From positions 930,001-994,000 of the forward strand of contig CP138355.1 of the NCBI GenBank assembly GCA_033584155.1: a DNA stretch of 64,000 nt. The letters run 5' to 3'. This DNA comes from Candidatus Electrothrix scaldis. GTDB lineage: Bacteria > Desulfobacterota > Desulfobulbia > Desulfobulbales > Desulfobulbaceae. A program made the translations under genes and the position numbers. Shown one piece after another: positions 36,330-46,067 of this stretch (the first letter of the stretch is position 1; the number at the start of each line of letters is the position of its first letter). Below the pieces are notes generated by a model. The model was given only the letters and a program-made list of their open reading frames with translations, searched no databases and had not been told where the DNA came from.

Positions 36330-37738
36330 TATACTATCCCCAGTTGTTGTTCCGCACGTTCCAAGGCCTCGGCAACCCGTAATTGCGAGGTGCCGCCTAT
36401 GGAAACCCGGCTATTTACCGAGCCTTCCACGGAAAGGACATCAAAAATATCTTCCTCTATCAAATCTGAAAACTCTTGCAGCTCATCCAGGCGGAGTTCA
36501 ATCAGCTCAATGTCACGTTCCTGGCATAGGGCGACAATGCGTCCCACCACACCATGCGCCTGGCGAAAGGGCATGTTCTTCTTGACCAGATAATCGGCGA
36601 TATCCGTGGCCGTCATAAAACCGCCATAGGTGGCTGCTTGCATTCGATCTGTGGCAAAGGAGCTGTTTGCCAGCAGCTCAGCGGTAATGGACAGACTAGC
36701 TTTGACCGTATCCAGGGCGTCAAAGAGTGGCTCCTTATCTTCCTGCAAATCCCGATTGTAGGTGAGCGGCAGGCCCTTGACCGTCATGAGCAGCGACACC
36801 AGCGATCCGGTCACCCGCCCGGCTTTGCCCCGAATCAGTTCCGGGATATCCGGATTCTTTTTTTGCGGCATGATGGAAGAGCCGGTGCAGTATTTATCCC
36901 CGATGCGGATAAAATCAAACTCTTTGGAGGACCAGAGGACAAATTCTTCGGCCATTCTGCTCAGGTGGAGCTGGATGGTTGTCAGGCAGAAAAGCAGTTC
37001 CATTGCAAAATCGCGATCCGCCGTGGTGTCCATAGAGTTGGCCGTAACTGCCGGGAAGCCTAGTTCCTTGGCTACATATTCCCGGTCAATGGGCAGGCCG
37101 GTTCCGGCAAGGGCGGCTGAACCCAGCGGCATGATATTAATTCGCTTCATGCCGTCGGCTATCCGCTCCCGGTCGCGCCCGAACATCTCCACATAGGCCA
37201 AGAGATGATGGGAAAGCAGGACCGGTTGGGCCCGTTGGAGATGAGTGTAGCCGGGCATCACCGCGCCGAGATTGATGCGGGCCAGGCGGGTGAAACCTTT
37301 CTGGACCTCGGTTAAGAGCTGATCTAACGCTCCCCCTTCGTCGCGGAGGTAGAGACGGATATCCAAGGCCACCTGATCGTTGCGGCTGCGGGCGGTGTGC
37401 AGCTTTTCTCCGGCAGCACCGATCTTATCGGTCAAGGCCTTTTCGATATTCATGTGAATATCTTCCAGCTCTTCCCGAAAGGTGAAGCGGCCCTCGCTGA
37501 TTTCCTGCTCAATCTCGCTCAGGCCTGCAATGATGGCATCTCGCTCTTCATCGGTAATCAGGCCCTGCTTGGCCAGCATACGGGCATGGGCTTTGGAACC
37601 CATGATGTCGTGCCGGTACAGCCGCCAGTCGTAGGAGATGGATTCGGTAAAGGCCTCTACTGAGGCAGCGGTCTGCTCGGCGAAGCGTCCACCCCAGAGT
37701 TTGCCGGAGGTTTCTGTTGGTTGTTTGTTATTTGTCAT
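36329..37738 (-). CDS. argH: Argininosuccinate lyase
   Basis: 469 aa. [20 protein letters not shown] at the start and the fumarase-superfamily signature [12 protein letters not shown] with the catalytic serine loop. [16 protein letters not shown] and [12 protein letters not shown] (as [12 protein letters not shown]) are present. It splits argininosuccinate to arginine and fumarate. Only 14 bases separate it from the giant secreted protein gene, which breaks the usual argG-argH junction. Confidence 0.97.
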   Translation of the reverse strand: MTNNKQPTETSGKLWGGRFAEQTAASVEAFTESISYDWRLYRHDIMGSKAHARMLAKQGLITDEERDAIIAGLSEIEQEISEGRFTFREELEDIHMNIEKALTDKIGAAGEKLHTARSRNDQVALDIRLYLRDEGGALDQLLTEVQKGFTRLARINLGAVMPGYTHLQRAQPVLLSHHLLAYVEMFGRDRERIADGMKRINIMPLGSAALAGTGLPIDREYVAKELGFPAVTANSMDTTADRDFAMELLFCLTTIQLHLSRMAEEFVLWSSKEFDFIRIGDKYCTGSSIMPQKKNPDIPELIRGKAGRVTGSLVSLLMTVKGLPLTYNRDLQEDKEPLFDALDTVKASLSITAELLANSSFATDRMQAATYGGFMTATDIADYLVKKNMPFRQAHGVVGRIVALCQERDIELIELRLDELQEFSDLIEEDIFDVLSVEGSVNSRVSIGGTSQLRVAEALERAEQQLGIV

Positions 37739-37752
37739 AGAAGGGAAAAATA

Positions 37753-40700
37753 TTAGTCTTTAATGCAGCGGATACTGAACGCGCTTCCATAGTAGGTGCT
37801 TAATCCGCCTGAGTAATTATTGCTGATATATAAACCTTTAGGAGCTCCACCCCCATTGATGGAGGTACTACTCCAATAGATTCCTGTGCTACCTGTCCCA
37901 CTGGAATTCCCGCTGGAGTAATGACGAGAGCCAGCGAGAACAAGTTTTAATGGAGAGGCGAATGCTCCTTCAGGATCATTGGAACTCCATGATAGATGCT
38001 CTGCTTCAAGTTCATCGTATGTTGGCAGTCTGAAACCGTTAGGACATGGGTTGTTTACGCCACTTACCCCTTGCCATAAATTGTAATTTTCCGGGATTCT
38101 CCAGTTTGTCTCTGGATTATTGCAAATAATAAACTGTCCATGACCTGGAACATCGGAAGAGCTGGTTGTTGTTGTCGTGCCGCTCGTCCGTTTTTCATGT
38201 CCGTCTGTAAGCCTTCCCCACTGGTACAGATCTCCATAGGCTGCTTCGTCTGTCATACTGGTTGCAACGCGAGAGGCTCCAAGGTTACGGTCCATCCAGA
38301 TTCGGCCTGTTGTCGAAGTTACGGTTGGTACTTGTTCGCTATTGTCTTGTTGTGCGCCAGCTAAGATAGCCGGGAGGAACATGGTCCACGGATGTTTTTC
38401 AACTGATACCCTGGGAAGGATTTTCAGTGAATCCGTATCGCTGACAGATGAATCGCTTTTCAAGAAGATTTTAAGCGTAATTTCTTCATCTACAATCCCG
38501 TCAACATTCCAGAGAATATAGTTGGTTGATATCGGCACCTCCGCAAGCTGCGTTACAACACTGCCAGCAATCTTTTGGACAATGATCGTCTCGTTGCTGT
38601 CAATATTACTGAATTTCCAGCTGAGTTGTGCTTGACTGCCGAGATTCAGGCCGTCTATATCAAAGACAAAGTTGAGTGACGGCACTGCTGTGGTTGTGAA
38701 ATCGACGACGTGATTTCCGTTATTAATCGTGACGGCTTGAGGAGAGTTATCTATGCTGTAACCGGTTGCGGACGCTTCGACGCTGTAGCTGCCGTTCTCC
38801 AGATTTCCAAAAACATAGCTGCCGTCAGCCCCTGTATAGGTCATGGCGACCGGAAACTGTTCACTGTTACGAATTTCAACTTTTGCGTTGCTGACTCCCG
38901 TGCCGTTATTTGTTACCTCGCCGGTAACAGCAAAGCGGGCGGTATCAACCGCTGCTGTTGCTGATTCGGAATAGCGGCCCTGATTATCCATACTGAAGGC
39001 GGCATAGTAATACAAGGTATTGGTTTGTGCCGTGTTGTCCACGGCATTTTCACCGACGCCGGAATATATTTCTACGCCGTCAGTCGGAGAGGAAAGAAAG
39101 CCGCTCTCGCTACGGACAACCTTAACCAGTGAAAGAGAAGGATGGTCAGGGTTGTTCCAGCTCAACTGTACTTGATTTGCATCAAAAATCCCGGCAAATT
39201 CGGTCGGAGGGGTGATGGCCATATCCAAGGTTATATCGTAATCCGGGGCCTTGTCATCCGCACCTGTCCTGTGCAGTATCCTGTCGCTGTTGCCGCGTCC
39301 GACCAGAAAGTAAAAGCCGGTCGCATCTGTTTCGGAAAGACCTATGTTGTCGTAGTACAATTTGTCGGCTGTGCCGTCTGTATTGGGAATTGTTGCGTAG
39401 ACCTCGGCGTATGGCATGTCTGAAGATTTTGTTGCCTCTACGCGATAGGTGGTATCAGCGGGTAGGTAGATGAGGTGGTAGGTGCCGCCCATTGTTGATT
39501 GAATGGCGGCTTGGCCCGGTTGAAGGGTGTCGGTGAAGACGGGGGATATTTTGTTTCCTGTGGCTTGGTCGTAAATTCCGTTTATTGTGCCTCCGATGAA
39601 CATGACTTCAATGTGGTCGGGTTCATAAGAGTTAATATATGTTGTCGCTTCCTGTAAGGTTTCCTCTTTTGCAGCGTATGTTATATTTTCTTCTGAAAAA
39701 ATAGGGCAAGCTTCACTTTGTAAGTTGTATATGTTTTGTGATTCTATATTGTTATTGAAGCAAGGGTACATTACCCATTGATTTCTGTGTGCTAAGCTGT
39801 ATAAGATATTTCCATGTCGTGTATCTTTATCCAATATCATAATATTATCACAATTTAAATCATAAGTTCCGTCCCTATCAAAGACATGCCATTCAACATA
39901 AGGGCCATTTTTTCGAGAAGCGTCATATGAAACGTTATTATCCCAGAACAGAAATATACTTTTTCCCTTGATACGTATAAGTTGAACCAATACTATAGAG
40001 TGATTGACATCTCCACTAAAGGTAAAAACGGCTGGCCTCCCTTTTTTAAGAATAAAGTTTGCTAGCTGAACTTCATCATCTCTTTTCACGAGTCTTTGGA
40101 AAATATCTTGATTGTCTTTGCCAACCCAGTTTTTTATTTGAAGAGAATTTTTAAACGAAGGGTGTGAAACGAAATAATACATTATTTTCTTTGCGGAATT
40201 GTTCTTGCTCAGATTATGGGTTATTTCGGCAAAAGGCTTAAATGGGTCAGTAGCACGATTTAGATTTTCCTCCCAATGGAGTTTTATTTCAGCTTCCCAT
40301 TCGTTTACTCCTCCTTGCCCCCAAGATTCTGTAGTATTTTTTCTCGTGAAATTTGCGACAGCACTTGTCGAAAATCCATGACATAATCCTGTAGAATTAG
40401 TACCCTGAAAGCCGATGCTTGAATTGAAGGTTTCTCTTGTACTGACGCCACCACCTTCTGATGTAGCCCTTTCAGCCGCTGTATCAATATTGGCTGCGAC
40501 GATTTTTCTATATTTTTCAAGGTCACTGTCTGAGGCTATATTCCAATCTCCATTTTCAAAGCTATAAGCGTCCTCCCTTAAATCAAACATTGTGCCATAA
40601 ATGGAAAAATTATCCATCCCTTTTAGGGACCTCTCATTTCTTGTTATCGGATCTGTAAATTTTATTACACCATTTTCAAAGTATGCAGGAGCAGGGTGTG

Positions 40701-41964
40701 GTACATCCTCTTTGTCAATTTCAAAATCAATTCGGTAACGAACACAATCGCAAGATGGCGTATGTAAGTCATCAGGATTTTTACAGGCAACGCAACCGCA
40801 CCCTTTCATGTCTGCACCTTTGCCGTTATCGCCTTCAACCGAAATGTAATAATCACCGCAAAAATGTTGCCATGTAGGTGTCTCCCCATTAATAGTAACA
40901 TTATCCATCCATACGGAAAATCTGTCTGATCGTGGATCAACATTGCCGAATGAATAGTTTTCCGCTTTTATTTCATTATGATTTTGGCTTGGCAGCCCGT
41001 CACGAACACAGCGGGTGTAATAATTGTCAGTCTTGCTATCAGTATGGTGATCACCACCATTAAAGAAGTCAATTTGCCTTGCCCACTCCGAGGCATGAGT
41101 AGTATTTGGAAAATTCGTATGGGTGGTAGAAGACCAATATTCAGATGGATGGCATGAGAATACGGAGTCAATTGCCGGATTATTAGTTGATAGGTCAGCA
41201 ATTGAGCCTAATTCTTTGATATTGGGCAACCGCCAGTCATTATTTCCACCAAGAGATAAATTTTCACAGTAAGATAAGGCTTGTTCCCAAGTATAGGTTG
41301 TATTATCATCTGCCTGCTGCCACATAAGGCCCGTGTCCGTATCGGTAACGGTGGAATCCCCATTGTTTATATAAGGTCCGACGGAATAAATGGCAGGGGA
41401 GTGAACGCAACGAACATAATAACGGAGGCTTCTTGTTTCTAATCGACTGAAACCATTGTTGAAAATAGAGCCCCAGGAGACAGAGGTGCTTGTGGTGAAG
41501 GCTGTCGACCAGTAGATGTCAGAACGACACGAGAATACAGCGGTGTCAATGGCTGGTTCTATCTTGCTATAATCAATAATTGTTCGGAACTCCATAGGGC
41601 TTGGAAGTCTCCATTCCGTAATACCAGCCAAAGAAAGATTATTGCAGTACTGAACAGCTTCTTCCCAGTTTCTCGTTACTCCATCATCGCTCTGCTGCCA
41701 AACCAACCCTGTATTATCGTCCGTCACAGTTCCATTTTCGTTATCGGTATATGACGGAACGGCACCTTGATAATTAGCATCCTGCCCATACAACGCTTCC
41801 CCCTCAGCCGGACAGGTAATCACATTACCGCTTACGTCATAGCACTGCGTCTGCCCTGTATCCGGCAGCGGATTCCAGTTCGCCGCAAAAAGCGTTGTAG
41901 CAGATAGAAAGGAAAAAAGAGCGGTTGCTGCCAACTTTGATAACGTGGAACGAAATATTTTCAC
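37753..41964 (-). CDS. Giant secreted DUF1566 protein with putative cysteine-protease core
   Basis: About 1,403 aa; the GTG at 41964 has AGGAG seven bases upstream and is preferred to the TTG at 41970. Residue numbers count from that TTG. Signal peptide to about 29. Two DUF1566 domains (about 85-190 and 210-323: GLVWQQSDDGVTRNWEEAV, then GLMWQQADDNTTYTWEQAL). A cysteine cluster (371-409) precedes a region resembling a papain/C39-like peptidase: Cys530 (TGLCHGFS), His657 (VNHSIV) and Asp677/Asn678 (FWDNN). Then beta-domains, a CarboxypepD-reg-like domain (about 1012-1095) and a C-terminal fibrobacter-type/DUF1566-like domain (1219-1405) with TGRIWMDRNLGAS. It is probably extracellular or surface bound. 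Confidence 0.75.
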   Translation of the reverse strand: MKIFRSTLSKLAATALFSFLSATTLFAANWNPLPDTGQTQCYDVSGNVITCPAEGEALYGQDANYQGAVPSYTDNENGTVTDDNTGLVWQQSDDGVTRNWEEAVQYCNNLSLAGITEWRLPSPMEFRTIIDYSKIEPAIDTAVFSCRSDIYWSTAFTTSTSVSWGSIFNNGFSRLETRSLRYYVRCVHSPAIYSVGPYINNGDSTVTDTDTGLMWQQADDNTTYTWEQALSYCENLSLGGNNDWRLPNIKELGSIADLSTNNPAIDSVFSCHPSEYWSSTTHTNFPNTTHASEWARQIDFFNGGDHHTDSKTDNYYTRCVRDGLPSQNHNEIKAENYSFGNVDPRSDRFSVWMDNVTINGETPTWQHFCGDYYISVEGDNGKGADMKGCGCVACKNPDDLHTPSCDCVRYRIDFEIDKEDVPHPAPAYFENGVIKFTDPITRNERSLKGMDNFSIYGTMFDLREDAYSFENGDWNIASDSDLEKYRKIVAANIDTAAERATSEGGGVSTRETFNSSIGFQGTNSTGLCHGFSTSAVANFTRKNTTESWGQGGVNEWEAEIKLHWEENLNRATDPFKPFAEITHNLSKNNSAKKIMYYFVSHPSFKNSLQIKNWVGKDNQDIFQRLVKRDDEVQLANFILKKGRPAVFTFSGDVNHSIVLVQLIRIKGKSIFLFWDNNVSYDASRKNGPYVEWHVFDRDGTYDLNCDNIMILDKDTRHGNILYSLAHRNQWVMYPCFNNNIESQNIYNLQSEACPIFSEENITYAAKEETLQEATTYINSYEPDHIEVMFIGGTINGIYDQATGNKISPVFTDTLQPGQAAIQSTMGGTYHLIYLPADTTYRVEATKSSDMPYAEVYATIPNTDGTADKLYYDNIGLSETDATGFYFLVGRGNSDRILHRTGADDKAPDYDITLDMAITPPTEFAGIFDANQVQLSWNNPDHPSLSLVKVVRSESGFLSSPTDGVEIYSGVGENAVDNTAQTNTLYYYAAFSMDNQGRYSESATAAVDTARFAVTGEVTNNGTGVSNAKVEIRNSEQFPVAMTYTGADGSYVFGNLENGSYSVEASATGYSIDNSPQAVTINNGNHVVDFTTTAVPSLNFVFDIDGLNLGSQAQLSWKFSNIDSNETIIVQKIAGSVVTQLAEVPISTNYILWNVDGIVDEEITLKIFLKSDSSVSDTDSLKILPRVSVEKHPWTMFLPAILAGAQQDNSEQVPTVTSTTGRIWMDRNLGASRVATSMTDEAAYGDLYQWGRLTDGHEKRTSGTTTTTSSSDVPGHGQFIICNNPETNWRIPENYNLWQGVSGVNNPCPNGFRLPTYDELEAEHLSWSSNDPEGAFASPLKLVLAGSRHYSSGNSSGTGSTGIYWSSTSINGGGAPKGLYISNNYSGGLSTYYGSAFSIRCIKD

Positions 41965-42057
41965 TGCCAATCTCCTGTTGGGATTGAAACGCTGAAACGA
42001 ACTAAGATTTTTACAAAATTTAGATTAAACTACCCCAATTCACTACCGCATGACCAA

Positions 42058-43302
42058 CTAAGCCTGCCGCTCAAGCCCCATCCTGAAACAATCAGAATAC
42101 AGTCTCTGAAGCACATAATTGGGCACCTTGTAATGCAACCGATCAAGTATGCTACCACAGATCGTGACCAGTCCCATATGCAGAAGCAGGCTGATAAAAT
42201 CACTCCGTTCAAAGGACTTGTTAACATATAGATCAAGCATCGATTTATGCCGTCCGGTGATTTTGCCGTTAACGATCAAGTCCTTCAGTAAACGAAAATT
42301 TTCATCCCGGTCACCAAGTGAAAACAACGTCCTGATCTGCCCGGAATAAGCCGAAACGGCACGCTCATTCAGCATATGCTCTGGAGCTGCGCATTTTTCC
42401 TGAAAATTCTTGAGAAAATGAAGGACCATTTCCGGGTGAAAGATATTCTCCTTAGCATCGCTGCTAAACTGATAGCCGCTGTACCAGTCACTGATTGTCT
42501 CCAGTAGTTGCTGAGGATCAGAACCGCATGCAGCAGCAACAGGCTGAACTAGCTCTGCTGTCTCTTCAACAGTAAAGCCCATTGCTTGATGAAAGGCTTT
42601 ATTGGAAGAAAGGTGTGAGCAGATATTAAATCCGCTGGTCATGCTGTCCAAACTGACTGACGTCACGCCGGTTATGAAGATTTTCTGGACATTGCCCCAG
42701 CAGGTCGCACTCTTGATTGTTTCGTAAAAGGGGCGGATGCCGTTGATGCTGCCGGAGACTGTTTTTATGAATGCATTCAGCTCTTGGCCGGGCAGGGGAT
42801 CGACAAAATAATCATATCCATCAATGAGGATGTAGAGTTCTGCCTTTCTGGTGACTGTAAAGAAGGTATCCAGTTGGGCAGCCGGGCTGAAGTTTTGTTC
42901 TGCAACAGTCTGGATGTCTTCCTGGCTGTATCCATAGCAGATAAGGAATTTCTGCAATTCTTTCGCAACCCGGTTGCTGAAGCCCTCAAGTATAGCTTCT
43001 TTACTATTGGTTTCAATACCGTTGAAATCAAAGGCAAGCACCTGATAGCTGTTGCGCAACGGGGTAGGATCTTCTCCTGCGGTCAACCCACCAAATAATT
43101 CCTCAAAATCATCTTTGTAGGAGATATCATAGTAGTACCGGAGGGAGGAAAGAAACAGACTCTTCCCAAAACGGCGAGGGCGGAGCAGGATGTTAAAGCT
43201 ACCCTGCTCCTCCAGCTGTTGTATGTAGGCGGTTTTGTCGATATACAGGTAGTTACCTGTTCTGATTTTTTTAAAATCGCTCTCGCCGTAGGGGATTTTC
43301 AC
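42058..43302 (-). CDS. AAA-ATPase-like protein (PF09820) without its usual nuclease domain
   Basis: 414 aa, GTG start. N-terminal AAA-ATPase-like domain: MKIPYGESDFKKIR, YLYIDKTAYI, then the P-loop variant RPRRFGKSLFLSSL and LYILIDGYDYF as Walker B. In this family a PD-(D/E)XK nuclease domain (DUF1703) commonly follows; here the chain stops at LQRLYSDCFRMGLERQA, so that domain is missing. The gene lies 24 bases behind argG. These proteins are often in many copies in sulfur-oxidising filamentous bacteria; function unknown. Confidence 0.8.
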   Translation of the reverse strand: MKIPYGESDFKKIRTGNYLYIDKTAYIQQLEEQGSFNILLRPRRFGKSLFLSSLRYYYDISYKDDFEELFGGLTAGEDPTPLRNSYQVLAFDFNGIETNSKEAILEGFSNRVAKELQKFLICYGYSQEDIQTVAEQNFSPAAQLDTFFTVTRKAELYILIDGYDYFVDPLPGQELNAFIKTVSGSINGIRPFYETIKSATCWGNVQKIFITGVTSVSLDSMTSGFNICSHLSSNKAFHQAMGFTVEETAELVQPVAAACGSDPQQLLETISDWYSGYQFSSDAKENIFHPEMVLHFLKNFQEKCAAPEHMLNERAVSAYSGQIRTLFSLGDRDENFRLLKDLIVNGKITGRHKSMLDLYVNKSFERSDFISLLLHMGLVTICGSILDRLHYKVPNYVLQRLYSDCFRMGLERQA

Positions 43303-43326
43303 GCCTGTATTCTTGTTCGATCAAGT

Positions 43327-44523
43327 CTACTTTCGATTCAAGGCCTGGATTTGCAGGCGCAGGGAGTTGAGGCGGATGAAACCACCGGCATCGGCCTGAT
43401 TATACACCGCATCTTCCTCAAAGGTGGCGTGTGCCTCTGAATACAGGGAGTTGTCTGATTTACGTCCCACCGGAATGCAGTTGCCCTTATAAAGCTTCAG
43501 GCGAACAGTACCGTTCACGGTCTTCTGACTTTCATCCATAGTCTTTTGCAGGATCTCCATTTCCGGGGAAAACCAGAAGCCGTTATAGATCAGCTTGGCG
43601 TACTCCGGTATCAGGCTATCGCGGATGCGCAGGACCTCGCGATCCAGGGTGATGGTCTCCAGATCCCGGTGGGCTTCTCGGAGGATGGTGCCACCAGGTG
43701 TCTCGTAGACACCGCGTGATTTCATGCCCACGAAGCGGTTCTCCACCATATCCAAACGACCGATGCCGTTTTCGCCTCCCATGCGGTTGAGCTCGGTGAA
43801 CAGTTCTACCGGTCCTAAACGCTCACCGTTGATGGCAACAGGATTGCCTTGCTCAAAATCCATCTCAATATAGGTTGGTTTATCCGGGGCATTTTCCGGG
43901 GACACGGAGAGCTTGAACATATCCTCTTCCGGCTCATTCCAGGGATCCTCCAGGATACCGCCCTCAAAGCTGATGTGGAGCAGGTTTTCGTCCGAGCTGT
44001 AGGGGTTCTTCTTGGTGGTGGGAATGGGAATATTATGTTCCTGGGCAAAGGCAACCAGTTTCTTTCGGGAGTTGAGATCCCAGATCCGCCAAGGTGCGAT
44101 AATTTGTAGTTTTGGGTTGAGAGCGAGATATCCTAATTCAAAACGGACTTGATCATTTCCCTTGCCAGTGGCACCATGACTGACAGCGTTTGCACCTTCC
44201 TGTTCCGCGATGCGGACCTGCTCTTTGGCAATGATGGGACGGGCCAGTGAGGTGCCGAGAAGGTAGGAGCCTTCGTAGATGGCATTGGCACGAAAGGCAG
44301 GGAAAATGTAATCGCGCACAAACTCCTCGCGCAGATCAGAAATGATCACCTTTTCTGCACCAGTGGCCATGCCTTTTTCCCGTACAGCATCCCAATCTTC
44401 CTTCTGACCGACATCAGCAGAATAGGCAATAATAGGGCATTCGTATTCTTCAGCAAGCCATTTCAGGATAACTGAGGTGTCTAATCCGCCGGAGTAGGCG
44501 AGTACTATTTTATTTACACTCAT
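43327..44523 (-). CDS. argG: Argininosuccinate synthase
   Basis: 398 aa. The ATP pyrophosphatase P-loop [15 protein letters not shown] (9-23), [14 protein letters not shown] and a conserved [17 protein letters not shown]. It couples citrulline to aspartate. argF precedes it by 86 bases holding the dispersed palindrome; the AAA-ATPase-like gene follows. Confidence 0.97.
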   Translation of the reverse strand: MSVNKIVLAYSGGLDTSVILKWLAEEYECPIIAYSADVGQKEDWDAVREKGMATGAEKVIISDLREEFVRDYIFPAFRANAIYEGSYLLGTSLARPIIAKEQVRIAEQEGANAVSHGATGKGNDQVRFELGYLALNPKLQIIAPWRIWDLNSRKKLVAFAQEHNIPIPTTKKNPYSSDENLLHISFEGGILEDPWNEPEEDMFKLSVSPENAPDKPTYIEMDFEQGNPVAINGERLGPVELFTELNRMGGENGIGRLDMVENRFVGMKSRGVYETPGGTILREAHRDLETITLDREVLRIRDSLIPEYAKLIYNGFWFSPEMEILQKTMDESQKTVNGTVRLKLYKGNCIPVGRKSDNSLYSEAHATFEEDAVYNQADAGGFIRLNSLRLQIQALNRK

Positions 44524-44553
44524 GATGTTTTTTATTGTTGTGTATAAAAGCCG

Positions 44554-44581
44554 GTAGGGGCACAGCGCGCCGTGCCCCTAC
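44554..44581. repeat. Dispersed 28-base palindrome, copy 2
   Basis: GTAGGGGCACAGC with its complement around a GC centre; 25 of 28 bases equal to copy 1 at 35150-35177, with a few compensatory or loop changes. It lies between argF and argG and could form an RNA hairpin in the operon transcript. Confidence 0.8.
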
Positions 44582-44609
44582 AAAAATTATCTTCTCGGGG
44601 GAGCCTAGA

Positions 44610-45530
44610 TCACACCATCCCATTGATGATGTACTCCAGGATTGCCTTGTGCATGTGCATCTTGTTTTCTGCCTGATCAAAGGCAACGCATTGCGAGCCC
44701 TCCAGGACGTCCTCGGTAATTTCTTCATCCCGGTGGGCGGGGAGGCAGTGAAGAACAATGGCGTCAGGTGCTGCATGCTGGAGCAGGGCCTTGTTGAGTT
44801 GATAGGGTTGGAAAACTTCAAGTCGTTTTTCCGCCTCGTCTTCCTGCCCCATAGAGGCCCAGACATCAACGTTCACCACATCCGCTCCTTGTATTGCCTC
44901 TACAGGATCCCGCAACAGGGTAATAGGCTTTTCTGCCCGCTGTTGCGCTACCTTCAGGATGGTTGGATCTGGATCATACCCTTCCGGGCAGGCAAGGGTC
45001 AAAGAAAAACCGAGTACTGAGGCTGCCTGAATCCACGAGTTCGCCATATTATTGCCATCACCGAGCCAGACAACTTTTAAGTCGCTGGGATACCCTTTCT
45101 GTTCAATCACTGTCATGATATCGCTGAGAATCTGGCAGGGGTGATGAAGGTCAGTCAGTGCATTGATTACCGGAATCGCTGAGAAATGGGCCAGCTCTTC
45201 CACAACCTCTTGACCATAGGTACGGACCACGATGGCATCGACATAACGGGCCAGGACTCTGGCTGTATCCTTGAGCGGTTCGCCTCGTCCTAACTGGCTT
45301 TCTTTGCTCGACATAAAGATAACTTGACCACCCATTTCGTACATGGCTGCTTCAAAGGATACCCTGGTTCTGGTTGAGGGCTTTTCAAACAGCATGCAAA
45401 TTTTTCTTCCGGCAAGCTGCTGATGCCGCAGACCGTCTTGTCTTTCTTTTTTCAGCACTGCAGCCCGGTCAAGAAAGGACTGTAGCTGGGGTAGGGTGAA
45501 ATCCTGGAGCGAGAGTAAGTGGGTATTCAT
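44610..45530 (-). CDS. argF: Ornithine carbamoyltransferase
   Basis: 306 aa from ATG 45530. FEKPSTRTRVSFEAAM is the carbamoyl-phosphate site (STRTR), HHPCQIL and HCLPAHRDEEI are the ornithine-side motifs. Makes citrulline. First gene of the arg/lys minus-strand run. Confidence 0.97.
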   Translation of the reverse strand: MNTHLLSLQDFTLPQLQSFLDRAAVLKKERQDGLRHQQLAGRKICMLFEKPSTRTRVSFEAAMYEMGGQVIFMSSKESQLGRGEPLKDTARVLARYVDAIVVRTYGQEVVEELAHFSAIPVINALTDLHHPCQILSDIMTVIEQKGYPSDLKVVWLGDGNNMANSWIQAASVLGFSLTLACPEGYDPDPTILKVAQQRAEKPITLLRDPVEAIQGADVVNVDVWASMGQEDEAEKRLEVFQPYQLNKALLQHAAPDAIVLHCLPAHRDEEITEDVLEGSQCVAFDQAENKMHMHKAILEYIINGMV

Positions 45531-46067
45531 AATGATATTTATCTTGATGTTCACAAAAAACAGGCTGACAGGAGGAGTACTCCTTTTCCTGTGCTGAACA
45601 GAACACAGGCTATTATGCCCAAAAATAATTGATATAAAAAAAACATCGCTTTTGCAAAGTAATTCTGTCGGAAACACCATAAATTATTCTGCGGAGACCT
45701 GCACGAAATGGAAAATGTAAAGGATTTTTTCGTGTGCAGGAACAGTCACCTCTGCGTATTTTATCTCTTTGTGAAAATTGTGAACCTGCCCGAATTCTCG
45801 TTCTTGTTAGGATGTGATTAAGGCCTTGACAGGATATACAGGACGTTATAAAGCTTTGATGCCTCACCTTGATTATTATGTTTTGGGAGAGGTAAGAGTT
45901 GTGGACGCAGTCAACAGAGGAGGAACGTTGAAGGTAAAAGGGTTATCTCAAAGCTTATAAACTTCCCTCCCGCCTTGTCGAGGCGGGACAATAAAAGATG
46001 AAAGATGGTCGGGGGACTCAAAGGAATCGCCCTATACTTTCATATAAAAAATGAGTACGTAAATTAT
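45531..46067. other. Divergent promoter region of argF and rimO
   Basis: About 540 bases. It contains a sigma70-like TTGACA at 45826-45831 with TATAAA at 45847-45852 (15-base spacing, short) directed to rimO, and a GC-rich hairpin TCCCGCCT/AGGCGGGA at 45968-45988 just before rimO. No supported gene. Confidence 0.4.
45968..45988. repeat. 8-bp GC hairpin in the rimO leader
   Basis: TCCCGCCT (45968-45975) and AGGCGGGA (45981-45988) pair around TGTCG. No U-tract follows on either strand, so it is a leader hairpin or regulatory site rather than a terminator. Confidence 0.4.

Noticed and set aside
45826-45852. Firm promoter call for rimO
   Set aside because: TTGACA and TATAAA are good but the 15-base spacing is too short to be sure; mentioned only within the intergenic entry.
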